This document shows positions 32,623 through 43,005 of a stretch of 64,000 nt of DNA, piece after piece. Location of the stretch: NCBI GenBank assembly GCA_041398825.1, contig JAWKTX010000003.1, positions 62,001 through 126,000 of the forward strand. The letters are read 5' to 3'. The translations under genes were made by a program, and so were the position numbers. The notes beneath the pieces were generated by a model that did no database searches, was not told where the DNA came from, and saw only the letters and a program-made list of their open reading frames with translations. Source of the DNA: Planctomycetaceae bacterium. Lineage in GTDB: Bacteria > Planctomycetota > Planctomycetia > Planctomycetales > Planctomycetaceae. Each line of letters begins with the position of its first letter. The first letter of the stretch is position 1.

Positions 32623-34938
32623 TTACGATTCGTGTTTGGTCGGACGGATTTGCTCGCTGCCCTCTTCGATTTCGATTGATTGATCCATCGAAACATCTCG
32701 AAAAGTCTGGGTAGTTCCGCTGGTTGGCCAGTCGATCACGATCTGTTTGATTTGATCCGCATGCCCCAATCCAATTTCGCAGCGTAATGGATTGGCCCCA
32801 AAACTGCCTCCACTTCCGACCCATGTATAGACGGTTCTGACAGTGTCACCATCACTGACAGTGACACTGACTTTGGCGCCGATGGCAGATCGGTTGGACG
32901 TCTTTCCGATCAGCCGCAGGGTTAGCCAGTGATTGCCGAACCCCGGATTTTCGTACACACAGTTGACTGCCTGGTCGCCAGGATACGCACCTCCCATTTC
33001 GCTGAAGACGTCCTGATCGCCGTCCTCATCGAAGTCCGCGAATGCGATGCCGTGGCCTTTTTGCAGATGCCCCATGCGTCCCGCCGTTGTCACATCGAAG
33101 AAGCGTTGGCCTTGCTGATTTCGATACATGACATTTGGCATTAACGCTTCGTACTGTGGAGTTCCTGTGCCAAGATACAAATCCGGATACCCATCATTGT
33201 CCAGATCTCCAAAATTCGCCCCCATTGGAGGCAGGTGACTGTTCAAATGCCGAGCGTCAGCAACCTCGTGGAATCCTCCATGGCCGTCCCCTTCATACAG
33301 GAAGTGAAACTGTTGCGGCGAAGGGACGCCGAAGTACTCGTAACCAAGGCAGTCCAGATCCAGTGAGTAACCGGAAGCGAAGATATCAAGGACACCGTCC
33401 TGGTTGTAATCCCAGAACCAGACGGGAAAACCGTCAATCGGATCTGTGATGTTCAATTCAGGTGCGACATCGACAAAACTGCCGTCTTTATTGTTTTTGT
33501 ACAGACGATTCTCGCCCTGCAAATTTGAAACGTAGATATCCGGGTATCCGTCGTCGTTGTAATCTCCTGCAGTGACCCCCTTGGTAAATCGCAGATTCTC
33601 CACGCCTGACTGCGCAGCGACGTCACGAAAACTTTCTCCGTTGATGTTTTCGAACAGCTGACAGGGAAATTCCTCGTTCCCAACGAAAAGGTCAAGGTCT
33701 CCGTCGTTGTCAAAATCCAGCCACACGGCAGTTTGCGTTGGGAATGAATTTTCGGCAAGGCCGCAGTCGAAGGTCACATCGGTGAACTTCCCTGTGCCAT
33801 CGTTGCGCAGCAGCGAATTGGGAATTGTGCCGACTTTGCCAAGCCACGCCCCCCTCAGCACAAGAACGTCAAGATCTCCATCGTTATCGTAATCCGCCTG
33901 CAGCAGATTCAGCCCGCCAAAAATTCCGGCAAAGTTCGCTCGAGCCGAGTCATCAATGAACTTTCCTTTATCGTTGCGAAAGTACTGCAGTTCATCGCCT
34001 TCTCCCCAGGACGATGTGATGACATCCAGATCTCCGTCGGCATCAAAATCATCAACGACGCAGCCCCCCGCGCAAGACAAGGTGTTCAGCCCCAGCCTTC
34101 CTGCGATGTTTGGAAATCGTGGGAACTCAGTTTCGGAATCAAAATGTTTCGTATCAATCCGGTATTGTTCGGGCACACCTTCCGGATACTGACCCAGTGT
34201 CATGTTCGCGATGTTCAGCAACCAGCGAGCTGTCAGATCTTCCGGTGCGACTGACAGCGTCTTCATCAGGAAGACAATGGCCTGTTCGGATCCTTCGCGG
34301 TTTGTATGAATCCCCGAATCCGAGATGGGAGCCAGACAGCTTTCGCCGTTATTGCAGTTGACACAGTTTTCATTTTCCCCGAGTCGCAGCCATGAAAGTC
34401 CCAGAAAGCGGTAAAGCCGACTGCGAATCTGCTGTGGTACAGCGGAGCCCCCGGCTTCACAAATCGGCAAAGCCTGACTCAGATGCTTCAAAGCTTTGCG
34501 AGTGTCTCCGAGCCACAATCGACGGTTAGCAACGCGAATGAGTCCCATAAACCTGGACTGGGGACTTGGCCGAGTCGTCGATAAGACAGCCTCTTCCGAT
34601 TCGACGGATGGGGCACCAAAGAACAGATGCTCGTAAACCTTGCGAGTTCTGACGGATTTCAACATTGCCACCATTCGGCTGTGTCCGTCGACAGGCTCCG
34701 CAGATTCTTTGACTCCGACCGAACCTGGCTGCGAGACTCGCGAAATACCAGTTTCAGCGTCTGCAGGCTCGGGAACGGTCGGCGCTACAACTGAATGCAT
34801 CATTCGCCAGATGCCGGTTATCAGAATTAACATGAAAATAACCGCGGAAACACTCCGGAAAGAGAAAACAGGAAATTCTCCTGTCGGACGTCGGTTCGAG
34901 GCTGATTCCGGGTTCTGGGGTAAATCTGACTCACTCAT
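32623..34938 (-). CDS. Membrane-anchored FG-GAP/VCBS repeat protein with ASPIC-UnbV domain
   Basis: A 771-residue protein with one N-terminal membrane helix (VSAVIFMLILITGIW, about 30-45), a helical TPR-like region (about 85-240) and a beta-propeller built from at least seven calcium-binding repeats (DFDADGDLDVI, DYDNDGDLDVLV, DFDNDGDLDLFV, DYNDDGYPDIYV, DYNQDGVLDIFA, DLDNDGYPDLYL, DFDEDGDQDVFS). The C-terminus (about 670-760) is an ASPIC/UnbV domain (NHWLTLRLIGKTSNRSAIGA). CRTAC1-type proteins like this are numerous in planctomycetes and lie outside the cytoplasm; their function is unknown. It converges on the cupin gene across a 459-bp gap. Confidence 0.85.
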   Translation of the reverse strand: MSESDLPQNPESASNRRPTGEFPVFSFRSVSAVIFMLILITGIWRMMHSVVAPTVPEPADAETGISRVSQPGSVGVKESAEPVDGHSRMVAMLKSVRTRKVYEHLFFGAPSVESEEAVLSTTRPSPQSRFMGLIRVANRRLWLGDTRKALKHLSQALPICEAGGSAVPQQIRSRLYRFLGLSWLRLGENENCVNCNNGESCLAPISDSGIHTNREGSEQAIVFLMKTLSVAPEDLTARWLLNIANMTLGQYPEGVPEQYRIDTKHFDSETEFPRFPNIAGRLGLNTLSCAGGCVVDDFDADGDLDVITSSWGEGDELQYFRNDKGKFIDDSARANFAGIFGGLNLLQADYDNDGDLDVLVLRGAWLGKVGTIPNSLLRNDGTGKFTDVTFDCGLAENSFPTQTAVWLDFDNDGDLDLFVGNEEFPCQLFENINGESFRDVAAQSGVENLRFTKGVTAGDYNDDGYPDIYVSNLQGENRLYKNNKDGSFVDVAPELNITDPIDGFPVWFWDYNQDGVLDIFASGYSLDLDCLGYEYFGVPSPQQFHFLYEGDGHGGFHEVADARHLNSHLPPMGANFGDLDNDGYPDLYLGTGTPQYEALMPNVMYRNQQGQRFFDVTTAGRMGHLQKGHGIAFADFDEDGDQDVFSEMGGAYPGDQAVNCVYENPGFGNHWLTLRLIGKTSNRSAIGAKVSVTVSDGDTVRTVYTWVGSGGSFGANPLRCEIGLGHADQIKQIVIDWPTSGTTQTFRDVSMDQSIEIEEGSEQIRPTKHES

Positions 34939-35413
34939 TCTACGACACAGACTTTCTTACTGGCAGCTGGTGGTCCCCAACTGCTTTCCATATGCAGTCA
35001 GGGACGCAACAGTTTGTGGTGTACTGGGTCGTCTCACGTTCAGGCGGAAACGACCACGGAGTTCCGTGCAAACTTCATCTGAAGGCAGAAGCACAAACCA
35101 TCCAGACAAAGACTGGATTGCTGGACGCTCGCCACAGATTGATACGGCAGCATCCACGTCCGGGCCCGATCCGCTCAAGAAGGACCCTGTACACTCAATG
35201 GCGCTCAGCCCCCGAAGTGTCGGTGTTTTTCGATACAAATGAGAATTCGAGAGAACATTACAAACTGAGAAGTCGCATCGTGCATCCCAGGGAGCGAAAC
35301 ACACCGATCCGTAGAGAAAAGAATCAAAAGAAACAAAAAAAAGAATAAGGCAACCATAGGTGACAGGTCTGCAAGGAGTCAGAGAAGGAAGCCGTCGCAG
35401 GTCTGACCGGTGG
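34939..35413. other. Gene-free region upstream of the FG-GAP gene
   Basis: About 475 bp with no supportable gene or repeat. A purine-rich run lies near 35318-35346. It leads directly into two decayed transposase fragments on the minus strand. Confidence 0.35.
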
Positions 35414-35677
35414 TCCCGTTCCCGGACGCCCTTTCGACTCATGCGGCTTCGCATTGATAACAATAAGACGCACTGGGGTGTCGGGCCTGCCATTGGCGTT
35501 GTCGCTCCCGAGCGAAATCATCTGTTCCGACAGCACACGAGCCGGTCGATCAGCTTCCGACGGAGCTTTCTCTTCAAGCATGGTGAAGACGCTGTTGTCC
35601 CGAATGCGGCATACATAGCTGCTGCCTGTATTCACGATTCGGTTTAACAGTTCAAACTTCGCATACCCGCGATCCAT
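35414..35677 (-). pseudogene. IS4-family transposase remnant (central part)
   Basis: The translation MDRGYAKFELLNRIVN then SYVCRIRDNSVFTMLEE is the DRGY block around the second catalytic aspartate of IS4-family transposases. Homology stops after GRPGTG, near 35414, so the YREK region is missing. The 54-kb remnant shares VCRIRDNSVFT and the following roughly 70 residues, so both come from the same IS family. It lies ten bases from a RAYT remnant, an indication of repeated insertion at this spot. Confidence 0.7.
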
Positions 35678-35687
35678 CCTTTAGCGT

Positions 35688-36081
35688 TCACCCCAGATCG
35701 TTCAGACGCTCGCGACATTCCGCGATCCATTTTGCATCCTTCAGGCGATCTACAACCTGGGCATTCGTGACTTCCAGCGGCTGAGGGTCCTTGCCTCGCG
35801 GAGGAAACAACTTCCCCCAACGACGCAGAGTCTCTTCGTCCAGCCAGCGGTCGACGCATCATTCAGCCGCAGAACAACGTGCAACTGATTATCGAGCACC
35901 GCGTAAGCACAAACTTCGACAGCAAAAATCGAAGCCAATTCCTTCAGCCGGTTCTATATCCACATCCACTGCTTCCGATCTTGAGGCCCCCTCACCACGA
36001 AGAAACGCCTGCCGACCACAGCGAGAAATGCAGTGGTAATAAGGCGTTACCGTCGTATCCACCAGGTTTCCACGAGCCATC
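35688..36081 (-). pseudogene. REP-associated (Y1) transposase, frameshifted
   Basis: Read across three frames this gives MARGNLVDTTVTPYYHCISR, then KELASIFAVEVCAYAVLDNQ and LHVVLRL with the HuH-type position altered to QLH, then RRWGKLFPPRGKDPQPLEV and a short tail ending near 35688. The order and motifs are those of planctomycete IS200-like/RAYT transposases. At least two frameshifts break it, so it is dead. Confidence 0.68.
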
Positions 36082-36113
36082 GTTTTCGAAGGCAAACTCA
36101 AGGCCCCGAGACA

Positions 36114-36184
36114 CAGCCTTGCTCGACACTCTCCGTTTGGAGATACTCGGGCAGACAAGAGTGGCAGCAATCTTGGGCCTTTAA
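36114..36184. repeat. 70-bp dispersed repeat, copy 2
   Basis: Partner of 30715-30784, with the same order of blocks: ACAGCCTTGCTCGA, TTTGGAGATACT, GGCAGA and a final CCTTTA. It lies about 33 bp upstream of the RAYT remnant's start, as expected for an element end. Confidence 0.6.
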
Positions 36185-36284
36185 TCGTCACTTAGGCCTC
36201 GCAGAAGGCCTAAGCAAAAGGAAAAGCAGAATTTCCGGATGTCCCCTTTAGCAACCGATTGGTGTTCTATCGCTGTCGTGATTT

Positions 36285-39200
36285 ATGGCAGCTATGAATA
36301 GGTCCAAAGTTAAAATGGCTGAGACAGAATCATTCCGAGTTCGTGATCCGCAGCAGATATTGCACGAGAAAGTTGAGCAATGGCGAAGTAAGCTCCTTGA
36401 TATTGGTAACCGCAACCCGCTGATCAAATGTTCCTTCAATGCGATCCGCGGCGTTTTAGAGATTCACCTTCCGGACGCCGAAACCGTCTGGAGAACATTG
36501 GCTGCAGAAGGCGAAGCCGGAGCGGTATCCATGCGCTTTCCGTGGCGGCGAGAACTGGTTCCACCGCCGCCTGACGAAGATGGCGATTTGGCACCAGGGA
36601 CCGCTCGTTCGGCAGAGGGCAATTTGTTGTCCCAAACGCCAGAGTCTCTTGACGAAGCTGCCACATTTGTCGCCGATGTTGGCGATACAGCAACTTCCGA
36701 CGACCGCCGGCGGATTAAGGAATGGCATCCATCGCTCGAAGAGTGCCGACGGTCTTCTCGTCTGCAAAACTTGGATTTGTTGGTCGATCTGACCGACCGC
36801 GGTCTCGATAGACGGCTGCGCACCATGGACGGCCATGCGCGACTGGCGATGTCAGAGCAGGGTGTTCATGCCTTATTCATGGTTTTCGGTTTTCTGAAGT
36901 GGTACGAATCGCCGGAAAGCAATGATGCTCGACACAGTCCGCTGATGTTAGTGCCTGTTTCCCTGTCGCGCGCTTCAACCATCGCACCTTGGGAACTGAC
37001 AGAAGCTGAAGACGACGCAATAGACAATTTATGCCTGCGGCAGCGTCTGCGGCAGGATTATGGTCTGGAACTTCCCCCGCTGCCAGACATTAACGATCTT
37101 GAGGAGCCTGGAGCGAGAACAAGGTTCCTGACCGCCGTGCAGGCGGCGATTAGTAAATGCGACAGATGGGAAGTTGAAGATCGAGCCGCTCTGGGACTGT
37201 TCGCTTTCCCCAAGGTTGCCATGTGGAAGGATTTGGGTGATCACGCAAATGCTGTTGTTAATCATCCACTGTGCAAAGCCATAGCCGGCGAAGTCTCTGG
37301 CAATCCGATGATGGCGTTTGGTCCGGTCACCGAAATTCCTTCTGCAGCAGAGCTGGATGACAAGATTGCTCCTGGCGAAATCAAAGCCATTTTGGATTGC
37401 GATTCCAGCCAGATGGAAGCCATGGTGGCGGCTCGACGCGGAGTAAGTCTGGTGCTGGATGGCCCTCCGGGAACAGGAAAAAGCCAAACCATTGCCAACA
37501 TGATTGCGGACGGTCTGGCGGTAGGCAAAACCATCTTGTTTGTCAGTGAAAAAGTCTCAGCGTTGCAGGTTGTAAAGCGGCGTTTAGACGAGAAGGGACT
37601 TGGTGACTTCTGTCTTGAATGTCACTCGAGCAAGGCCAATCGAAAATCGGTGTTGTTCGAACTTGAATCATGTCTAAATCTTGAAGCCGAAGTGTATAGC
37701 GATGCCCAACCGAGATTGAATGAAGCCCGCGACAACCGAAACCGACTCAACGAATATGTTCGCAGCATCCACCGGCCTCGTAGTCCGCTGGGGCTGTCTC
37801 CCTACGAATTGTTTGGCAATGTTGGCCGCCTGACTAGACTGGGAATGGCAACAAAATCTCGCTGCGAGTTACCTGACCCGGCGAAAGTGGATCGGACGAC
37901 ATTCGACGGATGGCTAAATCTGTTGACTCAGGCTGCGGATAACAAACTGGTTATCAGCAATTACGATCAGCATCCGTGGCGGGGCTGTCGTTTAGTGTCA
38001 AGATCGCTGGCCTTAAATGACGACCTGCAGCACCACCTGTTGGGCTTGTCTCAGGCGTTTAGATCAATCTCCGAGTGCGTGCAACCGTTAGTCGATGCAG
38101 GCTTGATCGAATGTCCGCCAGTAGTTTCTGAGATCAACCATCTGAGGAAAACTCTTCTGGACAGCCTGACGACGCCGCGTTTAGGCGCGGGGTGGATGAA
38201 ATACCCGGACCGTGCCGCCACAATCGGGTTAGAATTGCAGGCTCTCGCGTCGGGGCAGCAAACGCTGAAACAAAATCTGGCGGACTATACCGAACAATTG
38301 GCGACAACCGTCGATGTTGACGGATTGCGCGACAAGCTGTTTGATGTCCATGGCTGGACAAGTCAACTCACCTCTGATTTGCCCACGGATGTTGAAGCAC
38401 AACACAGTTTTCTGTCAGACCTGGCCGAAACTCTGCAACGATTGTCTCTTAGTGCCGAGGAAACTCAAACCCACCTGCCGCCGGTCATCAAGTTACTGCA
38501 GATTCCACTCAGGGAAGATTTGCCGGTCGCTGCGATCAGGCTGGTAGTTCAGATCGCAGAATGCATTGTCGAATCTGGAACAATGCAGCCAGCATGGCTC
38601 GATCGGAACAACTGGATTCAATTGAAACGGGCGGCCGAACGTTCACTTGTCGAATTGAATTCTCTGACTGCCCTTGAAGCTGAACTGCAGACGCGGGTTG
38701 CGTTGGGGCGATTGCCGGAACTGAATATCAGCAAAGACTCTCTTACATCCCTACACAATAGCTGGACCGTTATTGCGAACCTCATCCCGGATGATACAGA
38801 CGATGCGTTGGGCAAGTTTCTAACTGTTATCGACAGCGCACTTAAGACCGCGCAGGATGCCGCGCTGGCAGCAGATGCCATCCGAATCGGACTGGGACTG
38901 TCGTCGGATGAGTCAATGACGATGCAGCAAAGCACGCAGTTGCTTAGCGCGCTTCCGGATGTGTTAAATGCGCAGTACATTCACCTGGCATGGAAAGAAG
39001 CGACGACACGAAGTCGATTGATGAAAAGCTGCCAGGCGGCAATCGACGACCTTTCAGACGCTCAGCAGATTGAAGAACGTCTTTCTGATCGGCTGTCTCA
39101 CAGGGCTTTTAGTGAATCTGCCGGTGAACTTGCCGCTCAGGCTTCGCAGTTTTCTTCACCATGGAAACGTCTGTTCGGTGGTTTCGGCCAGTACAGAAAA

Positions 39201-42200
39201 GCGGTGGCCGATCTTTATCGCACAGCGGTGCCAGACAAGACAAGTCTGCTTCAGGACATGGAGCTGCTTTGCAAATATCATCGACGTTTGAACGATGTTC
39301 GGACGATGCTGCGACAGCACGAAAACACTCTGCCGCCGGCCAGAGACTTTCAAGACGCAGAAGCATGGCGACAGCTGATGCTGGGAATCAATGCGACCGA
39401 AAGTCTGGTCAATCGAATGGGGGACTGGGTCAAGGGAGATGCTGTTTGCACCAACCTTGACACGCGATTACTTCAGGCTGAGGGACGGAAGCTGGACATT
39501 TCTTTCAGACTTTTGTCGCAACATCTCTTGGGTCTCGGCAGCAACCGGCAATGGGACCAGACGCCGGTGGAAACTGTGATTGCAGATCTTGAAGCGCTGC
39601 GAACTGCGACCGTCGGATGTCGTCAGGCACTCGCGAAGGCGTCGGTTGTATTTCACGGCTTTCCGCCCGGAATCAAGGAGTTGCTGCAGATCGCAGACAA
39701 GGCCATTCGCCGAGAGACACTTTCGCAGGGATTGCACAAAACTTTTGAAGACCACTCGGATTGGATGCCGGCTGGCAGCACGGCAACTCAAGAATCCACA
39801 TGGCGAAAGATTCTTGCGGGTGTTCGCGGAGCGGAACATCTCGCGAAGTTTTTTAGAAACTCCGATTCTCTGCGTCATGTACTTTGTACGGCCGGACAAA
39901 TCGATGCGTTTGCACTTTCGGAAGCTGCGGCCACGCTGAAAAACTGCCTGCAAAAACTGATTGGCCACGTTTGCAAATGCGAACAACACCTCAACCTATG
40001 CAGGCCCAATGAAGCAGATTCCACCAGTGCACGCAAAATGGTGTCTGAATTGAAGCTAACCAGCAGTTCAGCTGCCAGAGCATTTGCAGCCAGGGCAGAG
40101 GGACTGCAGGAATTGCAGTCATATCTTAGAAGAAGAATCTCAATTGATGATGCTCGGCTTGAGGCCGATTTACAGTTGATTCGACAACTACAAGAGGTCA
40201 ATAGGAAGCAAACTTCTCATCTGAGCATCCTGCGCGATTTTGGAATCGATGATGTGTCGATTGTCGATAAGGAATCGCTCAACTGGCTGCTGCAGGTATC
40301 ACGGGAAGATCGCGTGACACCGCTTATCAAGGCTATGGCTTCGCAGGATGAAATTCGGCAGCAGGTGACCACGGCCGTTCAGCAAATCAATAGCGCTCTG
40401 GCCGGAGAATTCAAAGCTTCATGGAAGTTTCTGATGTCGTTATTTGAACTGGATACTGACGTATCGGTTGGGATTACCATCCGAAATGCTGAATTCAGTG
40501 AACTGGCACAGTGGTTTGATCTGCTTCGACAGCAGACTACAGGTATTGATGACTGGATGAAGTTCTCCCGATGGAAACGCGACATGCGTCAGGCAGGATT
40601 CGGTGCAATCGTTGACGAGTTATTAAGTGGTCGATTTGAACCGGACGAGGTCTGCGATGTGGTTGCTGTCCGGTTCTATCGAAAACTGTTCGATGTCTTG
40701 TGCGCCACGGACAAGACACTGGCTGAATTTGAAGTAGAAGTACATGAACGCATTCGAGAACGGTTTTGCTATTTGGACGTGTGGGAAGTAAAAGCAGCGG
40801 CGACGCGTATCCGGCAATTTCAATTAGGGCGAAGCGACAGGCCGCGCAACGGCTTTGCTGCCGCCGCCAGCAGCGAACTTGGAATTCTGCAGAAGGAGAT
40901 TGCAAAAAAACGGAAGCATCTGCCGCTGCGGAAATTATTCGCATCCATCCCGGATGTTTTGCAGCGGTTGAAACCATGCATCATGATGAGTCCCTTGTCA
41001 GTCAGTACTTTTCTTGAGTCGGACAAGATCCGTTTTGATATGGTCATTTTTGACGAAGCGTCTCAGGTTTTTCCATGGGATGCGATCGGTGCAATTTACC
41101 GAGGATCGCAAATCGTGGTTGCTGGGGACGAAAAGCAACTGCCGCCAACGAACTTCTTCAGTAGAGTCGATGCCGAAACCGACGAAGAAGATGATATCGG
41201 TGATTTTGAAAGTATTCTCTCACTTTGCCGATCCATCAACATGCCCGCTAAGCGGCTGCGCTGGCACTATCGTTCGCGTCGTGAACCTCTGATCGCGTTT
41301 TCCAATCGGCACTTTTACGACGGTGACCTCGTAACATTTCCCAGTGTTAAAGACGCCGTGGGAGATGCCGTCCGATGGGAATATGTCCCAGATGGAAGAT
41401 GGGTTGATCGTAAGAATCTGAAGGAGGCCGAACGCGTTGTTGATCTGGTTATTGACCACTTTCGAAATCACTCGGACAGATCACTGGGAGTGATAGCGTT
41501 TAACCAAACGCAGCAGCGCGCGATTGAGGACCTCATTTATGATCGGCGACGCAGTGATTCTCGGATCGACGCGTTGCTGAGCGGACGGTTGCCTGATCCG
41601 CTGTTTATCAAGAATCTGGAAACAGTACAGGGAGATGAACGTGACGTCATACTGTTGACGATGGGTTACGGCTTTAATGACGCCGGTCGTTTCCTCAAGA
41701 ACTTTGGCCCTCTCACAAAGTCCGGCGGCGAGCGACGGTTGAATGTTGCCGTCACTCGGGCGCGGGAAGAAGTCGTCTTTGTAACCTCTGTGCGCGCCGC
41801 TGATATGGATATTTCAGCATCCAACAGCGTCGGTACTCATCTGTTGAAGAAGTATCTTGAATATGCTGAGCGTGGCCCCGTCGCTCTTGCTGATTCTGTC
41901 GACTCATCTGCATCAGAGGCGGAATCTCCATTTGAGGAGGAAGTTGCGGTCGCTTTAAGGCATCAGGGGTTGGATGTCGTGCCTCAGGTCGGGTGCGGCG
42001 GGTTCCGAATTGATTTGGCATTGAAGCATTCCGAACATCCAGGCAAGTTTTGCCTGGGAATTGAATGCGATGGCGCCAGCTATCACTCATCCAACACAGC
42101 GCGTGATCGTGACCGCATTCGACAAAGCGTTTTGGAATCGCTGGGATGGCGCATTGTTCGAATTTGGTCGACCGACTGGGTACGAGATCCGGATCGGCAG

Positions 42201-42863
42201 ATTCAGAAGATCGTCGCGGCATATAAATCAGCGATTAGTTCTTCAGGTGACGAGGTCGCACAACTGCCTGAGCCAATCGATGAGGATGAAGGCCTGGAGC
42301 CTACATTCGTGCAGACTGAACAGCAGAAGGTTCCGTCATTTGCAGCAATCACTGATGTTCCCGATCAACAAATCTTTCTGACAGCTGCTGCCGTTCTGGG
42401 GCAGGCTGGATCAACGGAATTGGATGATCTGGTCAAACTGATCGCTCGTGAACTTGGATTTCGAAGAGTGGGGCCAAGAATTCGAGAACGGATCGAGAGT
42501 CATTTAGCTCAGGAACTGAACTCAGGGCGATTGGTACTTCATGGAGACAGAGTCTCTCTGAGCGAGCAGTACAAGGCGTCGAACGATGCCTGTGATGTAA
42601 CCCAAGTTGGCTTGATGCCACTGTCCGCCGGGCAGATCGCTTCGGATGAAAGCGATTGCGTCCAGGACTGTAAGGCAATCGTGGACGCATTGCGAGCCGC
42701 GGGCGGAGTTGCCTCTCGTCCCAAGTTAAAACGGACATTGGATTGGGATGAAGACCGGCTAAAAGACCGGCTTCAGATATTGCAGGATGCGCGTGCCATT
42801 CGACAAGATCGTGTGGGTTTGCGCGTGATACTATCGGAGCATCCTAAGGCAGCAAAAGGCTAA
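36285..42863 (+). CDS. Giant DUF4011-type SF1 helicase with REase-like and DUF3320 domains
   Basis: A 2192-residue protein, much the largest here. Residues about 20-330 match the DUF4011 type (EQWRSKLLDIGNRNPLIKCS). Walker A is DGPPGTGKSQT (about 390-400); a mostly helical insert of nearly 1200 residues separates it from Walker B MVIFDEASQVFP (about 1586) with GDEKQLPP. Later SF1 motifs are WHYRSRREPLI, ETVQGDERDVILLTMG and NVAVTRAREEV. An endonuclease-like domain follows (FEEEVAVALRHQGL, GFRIDLAL, LGIECDGASYHSS, about 1880-1970), then a DUF3320-like C-terminus. Such single-chain helicase-nucleases are found in defence islands; here it is bracketed by dead transposases and an IS256 element. 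The activity is inferred. The start ATG 36285 is uncertain (36315 is possible). Confidence 0.8.
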   Translation: MAAMNRSKVKMAETESFRVRDPQQILHEKVEQWRSKLLDIGNRNPLIKCSFNAIRGVLEIHLPDAETVWRTLAAEGEAGAVSMRFPWRRELVPPPPDEDGDLAPGTARSAEGNLLSQTPESLDEAATFVADVGDTATSDDRRRIKEWHPSLEECRRSSRLQNLDLLVDLTDRGLDRRLRTMDGHARLAMSEQGVHALFMVFGFLKWYESPESNDARHSPLMLVPVSLSRASTIAPWELTEAEDDAIDNLCLRQRLRQDYGLELPPLPDINDLEEPGARTRFLTAVQAAISKCDRWEVEDRAALGLFAFPKVAMWKDLGDHANAVVNHPLCKAIAGEVSGNPMMAFGPVTEIPSAAELDDKIAPGEIKAILDCDSSQMEAMVAARRGVSLVLDGPPGTGKSQTIANMIADGLAVGKTILFVSEKVSALQVVKRRLDEKGLGDFCLECHSSKANRKSVLFELESCLNLEAEVYSDAQPRLNEARDNRNRLNEYVRSIHRPRSPLGLSPYELFGNVGRLTRLGMATKSRCELPDPAKVDRTTFDGWLNLLTQAADNKLVISNYDQHPWRGCRLVSRSLALNDDLQHHLLGLSQAFRSISECVQPLVDAGLIECPPVVSEINHLRKTLLDSLTTPRLGAGWMKYPDRAATIGLELQALASGQQTLKQNLADYTEQLATTVDVDGLRDKLFDVHGWTSQLTSDLPTDVEAQHSFLSDLAETLQRLSLSAEETQTHLPPVIKLLQIPLREDLPVAAIRLVVQIAECIVESGTMQPAWLDRNNWIQLKRAAERSLVELNSLTALEAELQTRVALGRLPELNISKDSLTSLHNSWTVIANLIPDDTDDALGKFLTVIDSALKTAQDAALAADAIRIGLGLSSDESMTMQQSTQLLSALPDVLNAQYIHLAWKEATTRSRLMKSCQAAIDDLSDAQQIEERLSDRLSHRAFSESAGELAAQASQFSSPWKRLFGGFGQYRKAVADLYRTAVPDKTSLLQDMELLCKYHRRLNDVRTMLRQHENTLPPARDFQDAEAWRQLMLGINATESLVNRMGDWVKGDAVCTNLDTRLLQAEGRKLDISFRLLSQHLLGLGSNRQWDQTPVETVIADLEALRTATVGCRQALAKASVVFHGFPPGIKELLQIADKAIRRETLSQGLHKTFEDHSDWMPAGSTATQESTWRKILAGVRGAEHLAKFFRNSDSLRHVLCTAGQIDAFALSEAAATLKNCLQKLIGHVCKCEQHLNLCRPNEADSTSARKMVSELKLTSSSAARAFAARAEGLQELQSYLRRRISIDDARLEADLQLIRQLQEVNRKQTSHLSILRDFGIDDVSIVDKESLNWLLQVSREDRVTPLIKAMASQDEIRQQVTTAVQQINSALAGEFKASWKFLMSLFELDTDVSVGITIRNAEFSELAQWFDLLRQQTTGIDDWMKFSRWKRDMRQAGFGAIVDELLSGRFEPDEVCDVVAVRFYRKLFDVLCATDKTLAEFEVEVHERIRERFCYLDVWEVKAAATRIRQFQLGRSDRPRNGFAAAASSELGILQKEIAKKRKHLPLRKLFASIPDVLQRLKPCIMMSPLSVSTFLESDKIRFDMVIFDEASQVFPWDAIGAIYRGSQIVVAGDEKQLPPTNFFSRVDAETDEEDDIGDFESILSLCRSINMPAKRLRWHYRSRREPLIAFSNRHFYDGDLVTFPSVKDAVGDAVRWEYVPDGRWVDRKNLKEAERVVDLVIDHFRNHSDRSLGVIAFNQTQQRAIEDLIYDRRRSDSRIDALLSGRLPDPLFIKNLETVQGDERDVILLTMGYGFNDAGRFLKNFGPLTKSGGERRLNVAVTRAREEVVFVTSVRAADMDISASNSVGTHLLKKYLEYAERGPVALADSVDSSASEAESPFEEEVAVALRHQGLDVVPQVGCGGFRIDLALKHSEHPGKFCLGIECDGASYHSSNTARDRDRIRQSVLESLGWRIVRIWSTDWVRDPDRQIQKIVAAYKSAISSSGDEVAQLPEPIDEDEGLEPTFVQTEQQKVPSFAAITDVPDQQIFLTAAAVLGQAGSTELDDLVKLIARELGFRRVGPRIRERIESHLAQELNSGRLVLHGDRVSLSEQYKASNDACDVTQVGLMPLSAGQIASDESDCVQDCKAIVDALRAAGGVASRPKLKRTLDWDEDRLKDRLQILQDARAIRQDRVGLRVILSEHPKAAKG

Positions 42864-43005
42864 CAGCAAACCCTAGGCTGGCCCCCAGTCCTATTGGCTG
42901 CAAAGGGTGGAAGAATCGCCCGCGCTAGGCAATTCAGGCGAAGGCTATTTCGATAGAACTGCAGGCAGGCCATGGGGAAAAAACATGCCGACAAACGCTG
43001 TCACC

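Noticed and set aside
34640..35493. Two overlapping open frames upstream of the FG-GAP gene
   Set aside because: Both read as random, basic or Ser/Arg-rich sequence, run into the FG-GAP gene or the transposase remnant, and lack plausible starts.
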